Assembly: GCF_042186555.1 (NCBI RefSeq) | Contig: NC_133329.1 | Span: forward strand, 74,354,557 to 74,418,556 | Length of the DNA: 64,000 nt | Source of the DNA: Aquarana catesbeiana | Lineage: Eukaryota > Chordata > Amphibia > Anura > Ranidae | Direction of reading: 5' to 3' | Shown: piece after piece, positions 23,009 through 34,236 of the stretch | Layout: each line of letters starts with the position of its first letter | Numbering within the stretch: position 1 is the stretch's first letter | Notes under the pieces: generated by a model | Database searches by the model: none | What the model saw: only the letters and a program-made list of their open reading frames with translations | What the model was told of the DNA's origin: nothing | Position numbers and translations under genes: made by a program

Positions 23009-23600
23009 GGAAGTGGTTGTATTCCCAGCACAATGCTTCTGATGAAGTCAATCAACAAAACACATCATCCACAGTGAAACTGGAATTTTTTAAGCTGGAT
23101 TTTTTTTTTTACAAATTTTTAATAAACTGTGGTTATACTATGTTGATTTTTTCATTGGTGTTCTCACTCTGTGATTATGTATTGGGTTCACACCAGTGTG
23201 CTGGGATCGACTATCCAGAGAGAAAGATAACAAGAGGGAGGTGGAAAGTTCCAGATTAATTAAGGCTGTAATTCCATCCATCTGTACTGGTGTAGACCTT
23301 GAAGTGACCAAGTGCTAGAAGGAAGTGGTGCGGCACAAAGCGGTTGCGATTATTGCTAGTAACTACAATGGAGAGCCGACAATTGAGAGATTGTAAGACA
23401 CATGTTTTCAGACATTCCCAAATGCAGAATCAACATTTCCAGAGGTTGAGGAATCTGATGAACACATGTCTATCATGTAGTCCATAGCAGTTGGGAACAT
23501 TATTATTCTGATTTGATAGCCCACAAGTGGGTGGATGAGCTGCAGATAAGCAGACACTTTACAACTAAAAATAAATTAGTGAAGAATAAAATTATAAACA
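23009..23600 (+). mobile_element. Probable PLE/LINE 3' fragment and unassigned sequence
   Basis: The first about 250 bp contain CTGATGAAGTCAATCAACAAAAC at 23039-23061, followed by a T run and AATAAACTG, resembling the tail regions seen in the inverted insertions. From about 23260 to 23600 nothing can be assigned with confidence. Confidence 0.35.
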
Positions 23601-23815
23601 CAGACCTGATGTGAAAATATGGGGCAGCTTAGGAAACAGCGATCACAAGGTAATTATATTCAATATAAATCACAGGAAAAGGAAGCATAAGGGTAACACA
23701 AGAACAATGAATTTGAAAAGAGCCAAGTTCCCTAAAGTTGCCAACTTCCCTTGCGCTCTTTGCTACACGATACTAAATGGAATAAAATCCTAGGAACATG
23801 GAACGCAGAGGAAAA
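23600..23815 (+). mobile_element. CR1-type LINE fragment
   Basis: A short open frame reads IWGSLGNSDHKVIIFNINH and RTMNLKRAKFPK. LGNSDH followed by the basic LDFRRANF-like segment is the linker between endonuclease and RT in CR1 LINE ORF2. The copy is only about 200 bp and stops at 23791. Confidence 0.6.
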
Positions 23816-23819
23816 AAAT

Positions 23820-24390
23820 GGCAGGTTTGCTGTTGTGCCATGTTCTTACCATTTGGTTACAATAGGTTTGATGGTGCTCCTAGGGATCATTAAAGATTTG
23901 GATATTTTTTTATAACCTAACCCTGACTTGTACTTCTCAACAACATTGTCCCTTACTTGTTTGGAGAGTTCCTTGGTCTTCATGGCAGTATTTGGTTAGT
24001 GGTGTCTCTTGCTTAGGTGTTGCAGCCTCTGAGGCCTTTCAAAAAGGTGTGTATATGTAATGACAGATCATGTGACACTTAGATTGCACACAGGTGGACA
24101 TCGTTTCAATAATTATGTGACTTCTGAAGGTAATTGGTTGCACCAGAGCTTTTTATGGGCTTCACAACAAAGGGGGTGAATACATAAGCACATGCCAATT
24201 ATCAGTTTTTTATTTCTGAAAAATTGTTTCATGTATATATTTTTCTAATTTTACTTCACCAACTTAGACTAATTTGTTCTGATCCATCACATATAATTCA
24301 GATTAAAAAACATTGAACTAAAGGCTGTAATGTAACAAAATAGGTAAAAAGCCAAGGGGGTGAATACTTTTGCAAGGCACTGTACCTCAT
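23820..24390. mobile_element. DNA-transposon-type dispersed repeat ending CAAGGCACTGTA
   Basis: The right end GGGGGTGAATACTTTTGCAAGG followed by CACTGTA is a sequence I recognise as a common vertebrate repeat end. The left end is truncated at the CR1 junction. The minus strand resembles remnants of a Tc1-like transposase N-terminal region (reverse of TTCTCAACAACATTGTCCC). The class is uncertain. Confidence 0.45.
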
Positions 24391-24930
24391 GGTCCCCAGC
24401 TGTGAGGCCTTAGACTGTCCAATATTCACAATTGCTCAAGGAGAAGGCTGTCCTCTAATTGCTAAGTACTAACAGTTTTGGAGTATCCCATGCCCTAACC
24501 CCTCTCTTGTCACAAGTTTTACCAGTAATAAATCACAAAAAGACAACCTCTAGAGTATTTATTGGAGCCAGACTGAATGGACTGACAATCGGTCAATATT
24601 TTGCAATTCCCAAAGTTGACTTTTTGTTCACTTTACCATTAGATGTTCTAGTTGTTTAGGCTGAATCAGACCTGGTTTAGGTCCTTCCCTTTCCTCCAAG
24701 TCCCCTCAAAGTCCCCCCTTCAGAATTGTTTCTCTACCTACAGCTCAAAAATACTGTCCAAAATGCTCTTAAACACACATCTTCACAATTGTCCATAACG
24801 CCCTTTGTGCACCAGTGTTTGGACATTCCGCTAGGGAAGGGTCTGTAATATATTCATCTATCCTAGAATTTGATGATCCCTACCATGTGGGAAAGTGACC
24901 TGGGCAACCACTTGGAAAAAGAACTTCTCA
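24391..24930. other. Unassigned sequence
   Basis: No terminal repeats, tandem structure or convincing coding sequence. The 66-codon frame at 24459-24659 has no recognisable motif. Confidence 0.5.
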
Positions 24931-25354
24931 TGCCGCGTACACACGAGCGGAATGTCCGTCAAAAAAAATCCGATGGGAGCTTTTCATCTTATTTTCCGAC
25001 CGTTTGTATGCCCCATTGGACTTTTTCCGTCGAAAATTCTGACGGCCTTAGATAGTGAACATGTTTTAAATTTTTCAGACGGAACTAATTACTATCGGGA
25101 AACCCGCTCGTCTGTATGCTGTTCCGACACACCAAAAACGACGCATGCTCAGAAGCAAGTACGAGACAGAAGCTATTGGCTACTGGCTATTGCACTTCCT
25201 TTTTCTAGTCCCGTCGTACGTGTTGTACGTCACCACGTTCTGGATGGTCGGACTTTGGTGTGACCGTGTGTAGGCAAGACCACTTGAGCAGAATTCCTTT
25301 GGAGAAACCGCCAGAGTTTATTCCGACGGCAAAACCAGTCGTGTGTAGGCGGCA
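24931..25354. mobile_element. Harbinger MITE
   Basis: It starts TGCCGCGTACACACGAGCGG and ends with the mirror CGTGTGTAGGCGGCA. It is followed by TTA and preceded by TCA, so the duplication has one mismatch. Internal TTTTCCGACCG-type motifs are shared with other copies. Confidence 0.85.
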
Positions 25355-26151
25355 TTAGTATCCAAATATGGGATTTGGATTCTAACAAGTTTCAAATTTA
25401 AAAACAGGACTGACATTTGGCACACAGTGGTGCCTACAAGTATTTATGTTGGTCTCAAATCCATCTCTGTTTCTCAGTTGAGCCCCTTGGAACACAATCC
25501 AAGACTGTACATGGATTTTTGCCCTAAAAGGGAATGCTTTGTTTTCCTCATTCAACTGTGAAAGGCTAAACTTCAGTGGGCAGTATAGGCTCTGGCAGAG
25601 CCAGGTCAAGGAGTTGGAAACAGAAGAGGCTGCCTTGGGTGCTTCAGCAGGAGGAGTTGGGGGGGGGAACAAAAAGGGCAGGACCTGTAGCCAATACTGA
25701 TGAGGTCGTTCACAGCTTATGGGGGGGGGCACTTTGGCCTTCTTGTCTTCGGTGCTAAGGACCTTGTCCTGGCACTGGTAGTTCTGCTACATAAAGTAAA
25801 CCTTTTGTTAGGTTTAGTTCTTTATACAGTATGTGAAAATGTATTGGTTACAATGATATAGAATACACGTCATGCCAAATGACAAACCTGTGTACAATAA
25901 CGGGAAGAATGATTTCCTTTGGTTGTTTATTGACCAATGGGATACATCTTATAGTCTCCTGTAGATTGTCTCCTTCCCATTCCACATCTTCCCCTGGCCG
26001 CAAGTTTCCTGGAAGAGAGAAATAAAAAAATTACATTTAAAGTGGACCTTTAAATAACTTTTTAGGTCTGCATGAATAAATACCTACAATGTCACCATAG
26101 ACAGCAATAGTATAATTTAAAAAAAGTAATTTTATCATTAAAAATCCATCC
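25355..26151. other. Unassigned sequence
   Basis: Mixed sequence with G runs near 25658 and 25722. Overlapping frames on both strands at 25382-25758 show no domain. Confidence 0.5.
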
Positions 26152-26155
26152 TTAA

Positions 26156-26535
26156 AGTGGAGTTCCACCCAAAAATGGAACTTCCGCTTTAAGTGCAGGT
26201 GACCCCTGACATGCCACATGTGGCATGTCATTTTTTTGGGATAGGAGCGGGTACCCTGTTTTTATGGGCACCCAGCTCCCACTTCCTCCCCTGGCTCCCT
26301 CCCTGACATTTTCTGGGACATGTCACAGGTCTCAGAAGATTGCCCGGCCATTCGCAGTGCGCAGCGCAGCTCGGCACCCACAGTTAAAATGCCGCCTCCT
26401 CGGAGAGGAGGAGGAGAGGAGCGAGGCTTCCTGCACCCGCATCGCTGAACTGTGGGACAGGTGAGTGTCTGATTATTAAAAGTCAGCAGCTACACTTTTT
26501 GTAGCTGCTGACTTTTAAATGGGTGGAACTCCGCT
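26156..26535. mobile_element. TTAA-flanked MITE with GTGGAGTTCCACCC ends
   Basis: TTAA 26152-26155, then AGTGGAGTTCCACCC. The mirror GGGTGGAACTCCGCT is followed by TTAA (26536-26539). A short internal palindrome CAGCAGCTACA...TGTAGCTGCTG lies near 26485-26515. Confidence 0.9.
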
Positions 26536-26647
26536 TTAAGCCCATCAGTGATTATCCTAGCCTGAGATGTGATCAGTGTGCTGCAGGCAGGAGAAACTAT
26601 TTCCTGAATCTTCTTCCTACAGTAAAATCCTCTTAGGCTAGAGTATC

Positions 26648-27111
26648 TAAAGGGGAATGTTACCATAAAAGTTAAATACTTCTAATTGAGCTGCAGATTT
26701 TTTTTTAAAGGGTAGGGAGGTTGGGGAGAAAGTACCTTTTTCGATCGGCACCTGGTCCCACTTTTTCAATCTTCACCTGGGGGTGGGGATGGCATTGCTT
26801 CATCTCACCCTCAGCCCACTGCCTCCTGGGATAAAGTCACACAACCCAGGAGACTGCAGGACCAGTCACCCTGCGCCACACAGTCTCGCACGAGCCTAGT
26901 GAGGAGCTGACTGCGAGACAACAGGAAATCCCATCCGACTCACAAATCCAGGATGGTGCCAGGGATCTGCAGAGGTGAGAAGATTCATCTGCGGGGAAGA
27001 CATCACTGAACTCCATGGGCTGGTAAGTACCTGTTTTCTTAAAGTCACCAGCTACAGCCATTATAGCTATTTACTTTTAATTTGCACAACGCTGGGTGAA
27101 GTTCTTCTTTA
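26648..27111. mobile_element. Degenerate TTAA-type MITE
   Basis: The left end AGGGGAATGTTACC follows CTAA, and the right end GGTGAAGTTCTTCT is followed by TTAA (27108-27111). Internal layout (AAGTACCTG, AGCTACAGCC) resembles the MITE at 26156-26535 but is diverged. Confidence 0.5.
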
Positions 27112-27687
27112 ATTTGGAGATCAAGGCATCAATCCTGGTATGTAAAATTACATGTCCATGCACAATAGTTACAGTTAAGAACATTTTTTTTCCCCTAAAA
27201 CTAAACTAAAATTAAAAAACACAAGAAAGGCATGTCTATGTGATCTCTTGGACAGTTAGGCCAGATGGTCTGTCAGAGTCTCTCTAAAAGCAACAAGTTC
27301 AGCAGAAATGTAGAACAAGATAAAAAAAAAAAACACCAGTGAATATTTATCAACAGAGCTGACACTTGATCACAGTGATATACGGTAGTAAATATAAGGT
27401 AGCACAGAGTAAAATGACCAATATTTACCTTATGGGTATCAACAATGAAAAAAATAGGTGAAATATACAACATATTCAGAATATACAAGTATATAAGATT
27501 GACATAGATAGCACTATGCCAATGTGAACACCTGTAAAGAAAATATGATTATAGTGATAAGTGAATAAACACCCATAATGGAGAATAAACAAACTGGGTG
27601 GACATAGACGTTGATATTTTAAATTGGGCAAAAATATATAGTTCATAAATAATCAATAAAGTCTAATATGTGGAAATAGTTCATATA
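27112..27687. other. Unassigned AT-rich sequence
   Basis: AT-rich, with an A run at 27320-27333. No gene or terminal repeats seen. Confidence 0.5.
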
Positions 27688-27935
27688 CAGTGGCAAAAAC
27701 AATTATTTTATCCCCTGCAGATTTTGGAAGTTTGCCCACTTACAAAGAAATTAAGTGTCTATAATTTTTTATCACAGGTGTATTTTAAATGATAGAGATA
27801 GACTATCAACCAAAAATCCAGAAAAAACACACGATACAAATGTTATAAATTGAGTTGAATTTAAGTGAGTAAAATAAGTATTTGATCCCCAAACAACCAA
27901 CAATAATTCTGGCTCCCACAGACGGGCTACAGTTA

Positions 27936-28360
27936 TGCTGCCTACACACGATCAGAATTTCCGACAACAAATGTTCGATGTGAGCTTGTTGTCGGAAATT
28001 CCGACCATGTGTAGGCTCCATCTGACATTTGCTGTCAGAATTTCCGACAACTGATGTTTGAGAGCTGGATCTCAAATTTTCCGACAACAAAATCCGTTGT
28101 TGTAAATTCCGAGCGTGTGTAGACAATTCCGATGCACAAAATTCCACGCATGCTCGGAATCAAGCAGAAGAGCCGCACTGGCTATTGAACTTTATTTTTC
28201 TCGGCTCGTCGTACGTGTTGTACGTCACCGCGTTCTTGACATTCGGAATTCCCGACAACATTTGTGTGACCGTGTGTATGCAAGACAAGTTTGAGCCAAC
28301 ATCCATCGGAAAAAATCCACGGTTTTTGTTGTAGGAAAATCCGATCGTCTGTACGTGGCA
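27936..28360. mobile_element. Harbinger MITE inside Tc1
   Basis: It starts TGCTGCCTACACACGATCAG and ends with CGTCTGTACGTGGCA. Flanks are TTA (27933-27935) and TAA (28361-28363), one mismatch. The interior has the ATTTCCGACAACA motif of this family. Confidence 0.85.
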
Positions 28361-28482
28361 TAAGTGTTCATGTGGTACACAGATTAGTCCTGTCATTTTA
28401 AGAATATTTTCCTAACGATAATTTGTTATGTGTATAAAAGACACCTGTCCACAGAATCTCTTTCTTCCATTCAAACCTCACT

Positions 28483-29510
28483 ATGATGGGCAAGACCAAA
28501 GAGCTGTCAAAGGACGTCATGGACAAGATTGTAGACCTGCAAAAGGATGGAATGGGCTACAAGACCATCAGCAAGAAGCTTGGTGAGAAGGAGACAACTG
28601 TTGGAGCGATTTTTCGCGAATGGAAAAAATACAATATAACCATCAATCGCCCTCGGTCTGGAACTCCATGCAAGATTTCACATCATGGATGATCAGGAAA
28701 AAAGTGAGGGATCAGCCCAGAACTACACGGGAGGAGCTTGTAAATAATCTCAAGGCAGTTGGGACCACAGTCACAAAACAAAGTATTGGTAACACAATAC
28801 GCTAGCATGGATTAAAATCCTGCAGCTCCCGCAAGGTCCCCCTCCTCAAGAAGGCACATGTACAGGACCGTCTGAAGTTTTCCAATGAACATCTAAATGA
28901 TTTAGAGAAGGAATGGGAGAAAGTGCTGTGGTCAGATGAGACCAAAAATTATCTCTTTGGCATTAGCTTTACTCGCCGTATTTGGAGGAAGAAAAATGCT
29001 GACTATGACCCTAAGAACACCATCCCTACAGTCAAGCATGGAGCTGGAAACTTTATGCTTTGGGGCTGTTTCCCTAATAAAGGTACAGGCCGACTTTGCC
29101 GCTATGAGGGGCCAATGGATGGGGCCATGTATTGTAAAATCTTGGATGAGAACCTTCTTCTCTCAGCCAGAACATTGAAGATGGGTCATGGATGGGTCAT
29201 GGATGGGTCTTCCAGCATGACAGTGACCCAAAACTTACCACCAAGGCAACAAAGGAGTGGCTCAAGAAGAAACATATTAAAGTCATGGAGTGGCCTAGCC
29301 AGTCTCCAGATCTTAATCCTATCGAAAATGTATGGAGGGAGCTGAAACTTCGAGTTGCCAAGTGACAGCCAATAAACCTTAAGGATTTAGTGAAGATCTG
29401 TAAAGAAGTGTGGACCAAAATCCCTCCTGAGATGTTTGCGAACCTGGTAACCAACTACAAGAAACACCTTACCTCTGTGCTTGCCAACAAGGGTTTCTCT
29501 ACCAAGTACT
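28483..29510 (+). pseudogene. Tc1-like transposase pseudogene
   Basis: The first frame (28483-28692) begins MMGKTKELSKDVMDKIVDLQ and holds the paired-like helix-turn-helix (GMGYKTISKKLG) up to GTPCKIS. The frame then shifts to RKKVRDQPRTTREELVN (28690-28805) and, after a stop at 28803-28805, to LKKAHVQDRLKF and VLWSDETK (first catalytic D near 28937). It continues through GAGNFMLWGCF. The second D (QHDSDPK, about 29216) and the third-position DLNPIENVW segment (about 29310) lie in other frames. At least three frame breaks plus stops make it non-functional. The family normally has about 340 residues. Confidence 0.88.
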
Positions 29511-29757
29511 AAGTCATGTTTTGCTTGGGGATAAAATACTTATTTTACTCACTGAACGGCAACTTCATTTAGAACATTTGTATAGTGTTTTTTCTGGATT
29601 TTTGGTTGATATTCTATTTCTATTATTTATAATGCACCTGTGATAAAAATTATAGACCCTTCATATCTTTGTAAGTGGGCAAATGTCCAAAATCTGCAGG
29701 GAATCTAATAATTATTTTCCCTACTGTATGCACATTCGTAAAAGTGCAAAAGTGATA

Positions 29758-30248
29758 CAGTGGAACCTCGGATTACGAGCAATATCCGTTCTAGGAGTAT
29801 GCTCGTAATTCAAAGTACTCGCATATCAAAGCGATTTTGCCCATTGAAGTCAATCGAAACGAAAATTATTTGTTCCGCATTGACTTCAATGGGATGCAAT
29901 ACCGCATGCTGCCAGAGGCGGGGGGGCGCCAGAGAGCCTCAGAAACGAGAGCCTGAGTACACTTCAGCTGACCTCGGCAAACCTCGGAAAGACTTCCTAC
30001 CCGAGATTTGCCGAGGTCAGCCGTGCTCTACTCGGGCCTTTCCGTGCATTTCCGAACGTGATGTTCGGCTCTGCTCGGCTCTGGCGCCCCCCACCTCAGG
30101 CCAAAAGCGGTACTGCACACCGCTTTGGCCTGAATCGTGCTTGTGTTGTAAGACAACACTCGCAAACCGAGTTACGATTTTTAAAAATACAATGCTCGTA
30201 TTGCGAAACGCTCGTTAACCGCGTTACTAGCAATCCGATGTTCCACTG
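29758..30248. mobile_element. Mariner-type MITE
   Basis: Ends CAGTGGAACCTCGGATTACG and mirror ATCCGATGTTCCACTG, flanked by TA. Arms extend about 60 bp (GCTCGTAATTC / CTCGTTAACCG-like). The interior is GC-rich with CTCGGCAAACCTCGG repeats, and coding potential is nil. Confidence 0.85.
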
Positions 30249-30340
30249 TAGTCAAAATAAGGAAGAAAAATAGCATGTATCCCAAGTTAAAAAGGGATCA
30301 AAAGCCACTTACCAGAAGGCAATGACCATAAAATTATTAA

Positions 30341-30788
30341 AGGAGAAGTTCAGCCTAAGCTCGTTTGGCTGGGCTTCTCCTATGGATCACAGGAGTGCAA
30401 TTAGTTTTGCACTCCTGTGACCCCGTTTTCAGCAGAAACTGCTGACGTCACAGGAATCAGTCCAGGCACCATGTCATCGCGACAATAAAGTCTGGATCCA
30501 CCAGGTGCCTGGACTGACACCCGTCTCAGCCTCTCAGCGGCCTCTGAGATGGCCGTTACCCGCCCCTCCACAGCTCAGCGCTCCAGTGAGTGTGGAGGAG
30601 CAGAGCAGAGAGCTGTTAATTGACAGTCAGCAGCTCTCTGCTCGGGAAGCTGTGAGAACCGAGCCATCGGCGATGTTCGATCGCTCAGTTCTCAGTGTAG
30701 AGGCGTCGGGGGATGCAGCATCGGACCGATGCTGCATCCACATAGGTAAGTATGAAGGGGGACATACCCCCAAAACCCATACTTCTCT
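30341..30788. mobile_element. TTAA-flanked MITE
   Basis: TTAA 30337-30340, then AGGAGAAGTTCAGCC. The right end ACCCATACTTCTCTT precedes TTAA (30789-30792). A second inverted pair GCTGGGCTTCTCC lies near the left end. No gene is present. Confidence 0.75.
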
Positions 30789-30849
30789 TTTAATGGTCAA
30801 AATGCATGAATATGCCTGACATGGCAGTATCGGTATTCAGCTGACAGCT

Positions 30850-31190
30850 TAACAGATTGGACCAGTGGCTCAAGATCTCTCCTCGATCCAAGGGTGGCAT
30901 ATATGAAAAAGGAAGGTCCGCACACAGTGTAATATTGTCACAGAAGCTAATTTAATTAGGTTATGTTGCACTTACATAAGCAGTCTTCAAAAAAAAGCAT
31001 TTAGAAAAACAAGTCCAGCCGGCAAGAGTGTAAAAGGACTGGATCGGCGTGCTGACATACGTGGTGTAGGCTGCATCCCTACATGTTTCATCACAAAATG
31101 ACGTCTTCAGAGGATGTCTTCCAAACTTTATACACTTCATACACCTGAATGAAAGCCTTTTATTCAAAATGGAACTTCACTCTCTCAATC
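30850..31190 (-). mobile_element. PLE-like 3' fragment with hammerhead-like signature
   Basis: On the minus strand, 31110-31085 reads CTGAAGACGTCATTTTGTGA and continues TGAAAC, a CTGANGA-stem-GAAAC arrangement. The surrounding sequence (CTTTATACACTTCATACACC, GCACTTACATAAG) resembles the tails of the inverted insertions. The 5' end is truncated and no ORF is visible. Confidence 0.4.
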
Positions 31191-31373
31191 AACTTTGGCT
31201 ATTTGTAATCCTTATGCTGTTAGCATTAGTAAATAAATAGAAAAGTATATCATATTTACTTGTTTCTTACATTTCTTCAGTTGCTTCCTGGTTTCCAGGC
31301 CTATGCAAATGATGTGACACATCCCAGGAGTCTTTAGGAAGGGAGGAGGGGTTTTCTCAGCAGTGTTGCCAAC

Positions 31374-32049
31374 TAGGGGTGCAACAGATCAAAAAACTCA
31401 CGTATCGGATCGATCCTCGGATCAGAGTCACGGATCGGATCATTTTCGGATCAGCAAAAAAAAAAGACAAATCTTGTTACACCCACTGGAGTTTTAGATT
31501 TAAAAGCTATTTTCCACACAAAACGGAGCTTATATGCATAAATACAGTATTTGTAGATCGGACGGACTGTTTAGATGTTACATTTTAAAAGCAGCTAAAT
31601 GTGAAAATCAGAGGTGTTCTGTCACATTAGCAACCATGTAAGGTCAGCAGGTTTGCTGCTGCTTTAAAAATTTAACATCTAAACAGTCCGTCCGATCTAC
31701 AAATAGTGTAATTATGCATATAAGCTCCGTTTTGTGTGGAAAATAGCTTTTAAATCTAAAACTCCGGTGGGTGTAACAAGATGTCCGCTTGCCCCCTTCT
31801 CACTCTAGCATTACAGTACTGTGCAAGGGAGTGTGGGGTGTAGCAAGATGGCGGCGACGAAACGTCACTTCCTGACGATACAGCGGCCGCCACCGGGTGT
31901 ACCAAGATGGCCGCCGCTCCGGAGCTAGGCTGAAGCCGCGGCCTTTCCTATGGCCGAGGTCGGCGAGCGCTCCGCGGATCGCGGGTGTGCCGATCCGCAG
32001 AGGTTGGCCTGTACGGATCACGGATCAGTGACGATCTGTTGCACCCCTA
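31374..32049. mobile_element. hAT MITE with internal palindrome
   Basis: Ends TAGGGGTGCAACAGATC and mirror GATCTGTTGCACCCCTA. They are flanked by an exact 8-bp duplication TTGCCAAC (31366-31373 and 32050-32057). Inside, 31467-31585 and 31667-31783 are inverted copies sharing AACATCTAAACAGTCCGTCC and AAGCTCCGTTTTGTGTGG. Multiple CGGATCG/CGGATCA motifs lie near both ends. There is no ORF. Confidence 0.95.
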
Positions 32050-32057
32050 TTGCCAAC

Positions 32058-32542
32058 CATCAGTATTTTTACTGGCAGCCAGTAAAAAACAGGCAATTTT
32101 CTCCTGCCAGTAAATGTCAGTAAAAAGAAAAGGTTGCCAGTAAAAAATATGGCTGTGACGCACGGCCCGGAGCCAGCCAAGACCATACGAGTACCTGTTA
32201 CAGTGTTTTCGGGCGGCTCTGGTGGAGGCGGTGAAGTAGCAGGTTGAATATCGGTAAAATGATGTTGCTGGACAAAGGACTCAATTATGGGAGGTTTATT
32301 CCACTCCTGGCCAAAAGTAGACCACCTGACCCGACTAGTGTCCGCATGTCAAGTGTTCAAAATACAGCTCATACAGTGTACATATAATTTCAGCATATAA
32401 CCTCTATAAGGGTTCCTCTGCAATACTGTGAGCCAGCTCTTGATACCCAAGACTGGTCCAATAGACTTAGACCTCCTGATCCATCCATCTGCTGCCCTGC
32501 TATACATCACCCTGTACTGAAGCATGCCACTGGAAGTTCTTC
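32058..32542. other. Unassigned sequence
   Basis: Contains short local repeats of CCAGTAAAAA (32075-32150). The rest has no recognisable feature. Confidence 0.5.
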
Positions 32543-32557
32543 TATATACACAGAAAT

Positions 32558-33066
32558 AAGGGAGAACGCGGGAAGCGCCACCTAAGTGCAGTATTAAAAG
32601 CAGCTTTAATGGCAAGGTCTAAAAACACACCTACAAAAAATAAAAACATCATAGGCTCATCCTTATATGTGGAATGCCAGTTCCAGCCTCTTCCTGGTGG
32701 CCACAGAATGTGCTGCAGATCAACCAGACAATCACACAGCCTCGCACAGCGACTGGATCCGGACACAGGGACCTCCCCAGGGACTCCATATATACAGATG
32801 AGCCTACGATGTTCTTACTTTTTGTAAGTGTTTTTATACCTTGCCATTAAAGCTGCTTTTAATACTGCACTTAGGTGGCACTTCCTGTGTTCTCTCTTTT
32901 GTCTCCCTATACACAGAGCCAGCTCTCTGAGGACAGCTGCCGCCGTTGCCCTGCCGTTATTTTATTTTTAACCCTTGAACTATCTGAGTTTCCTATAGAC
33001 TAATGACACAATAGTTGTGATTACTCTGCATGCACTGTATTTGCGCTTAGTTATTGTTACTTTTTT
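32558..33066. mobile_element. Inverted-repeat insertion with 15-bp duplication
   Basis: The insertion is bounded by an exact 15-bp direct repeat TATATACACAGAAAT (32543-32557 and 33067-33081). The left arm (about 32558-32625) contains CCACCTAAGTGCAGTATTAA and GCTTTAATGGCAAGGT. The right arm (about 32840-32905) has the inverse, ending TTAATACTGCACTTAGGTGG. The spacer holds a short single-copy segment. The duplication length argues for target-primed reverse transcription, not cut-and-paste insertion. Confidence 0.8.
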
Positions 33067-33239
33067 TATATACACAGAAATTACAGGCTGCTGCCGGTCC
33101 AATATCTTGAATGTCTTAGGAATTTCCCATGTCTTGGGAATTTCCTATTTTCTTTCTGTAGTTCTTGATTGTTCCTTCACACGCACAATATCTAAATTTA
33201 TCCTGCATGTGACATAAATGAAGAACTCCAGAAAAAAAG

Positions 33240-33475
33240 CTCACTTGGGATTGGTGGAGCTGGAAACCTGGGTCTCTCCACACCACTTCCCCTGAATGAG
33301 GCCTCTGCTCACAGCCACAATGGGGAACCTTTCCAAGTGTAGGAACAATGTGTGGAGGACCTCCATATTCTGAGACACAGTAGCCTCTGCCTCCGCTCTA
33401 CTTTTACTCTCAAGTAACACAAGTAGCAGATTCACGCAAGCAGTATCACGCACAAGCGGGTCCGGGATAGGGGGT
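33240..33475. repeat. Copy 1 of a 140-bp dispersed/duplicated segment
   Basis: GTGTAGGAACAATGTGT and CCTCTGCCTCCGCTCTACT in this stretch recur at 34168-34232, and CAAGTAGCAGATTCAC recurs at 35084-35099. The second copy is split by the MITE at 34237-35061. A minus-strand frame (33555-33241) across copy 1 has no known domain. Confidence 0.7.
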
Positions 33476-33589
33476 GGGCACTGTGGTATCATGTGAAGTA
33501 GGGGGGGCTCCTCGAGGAGATGGGGGGATCTATATTTGGAGGGGGCAGGGGACAAGAATTGCTCTAAGAGGTGAAATTGGGGGTGTGCT

Positions 33590-34060
33590 AGGAATGGTGA
33601 TTTTGGGGGGCTTTGTATTTTGAGGGGGGGGTTGGAGGAAGAGGATTTGTGCTAGGAGGGGGATTTGTGCCAGAAGAGGTGATAAGGTACAGGCGGAGGG
33701 AATTTGTGCTAGAAGGGGAATTTTTTTAGGGGGTGAGGGATTTGTGCTAGTAGGGATAATTGAGGGGTATTTATGTTAGGAGGGCTCATCTAGGGGGGAA
33801 TTTATGCTGGGAGGGGGGGATTCAGAGTGGGGTGAGAGGATTTGTGCTTTGAGGGGAAATTTGAAGGATAAAGGTTTTGTGCTAGGAGGGGTGATTTTTT
33901 TTGGGGGGTTGTGCTGGGGGGTTTGGAGAGAGAGAGGATTTGAGCTTGGAGGGGGGATTTTAGCAGGGGGCAGATTTTTCATGGGTGAAAGGGGAATTTG
34001 TTGCTTAGGGGGTAAGCATGCATATTAGTACTTGAATTTTTAATTTTTTTTAGGGGGGGG
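33590..34060. repeat. G-rich degenerate minisatellite
   Basis: Degenerate units of GGGGGATTTGTGCTAGGAGG and GGAATTTATGCT run for about 470 bp. The reverse complement (CACAAATCCTCCC, AGCATAAATTCC) is the unit of the array at 38640-39590, so the two arrays are related and lie in opposite orientation. Confidence 0.8.
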
Positions 34061-34236
34061 GATTTGTTGACACAATGCTTATACATCTTGCCAGTTTGTA
34101 AGTTTGCCCTTGGCTCTGGGTAACCTTGTCCCGGCACTGCACACAAGGCAACCTAGGCCTTGTGTAGTGTAGGAACAATGTGTAGAGGACTTCCACAGTC
34201 TGAGACACTGTAGCCTCTGCCTCCGCTCTACTCTTA

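Larger units (their letters stand above)
27688..29726 (+). mobile_element. Tc1/mariner transposon, inactive, with nested Harbinger MITE
   Basis: Inverted ends: the left reads CAGTGGCAAAAACAATTATT, and the mirrored right end reads CAGTAGGGAAAATAATTATT. Both continue into CTGCAGATTTTGGA and TTTGCCCACTTACAAAG. TA flanks both sides. The transposase remnant is at 28483-29510, and a Harbinger MITE interrupts the 5' untranslated part at 27936-28360. Confidence 0.9.

Noticed and set aside
33241..33555. 104-codon minus frame as a later exon of the GTPase at 35721-36045
   Set aside because: No G4 motif or acceptor could be matched convincingly, and the sequence is partly duplicated at 34168-35115.
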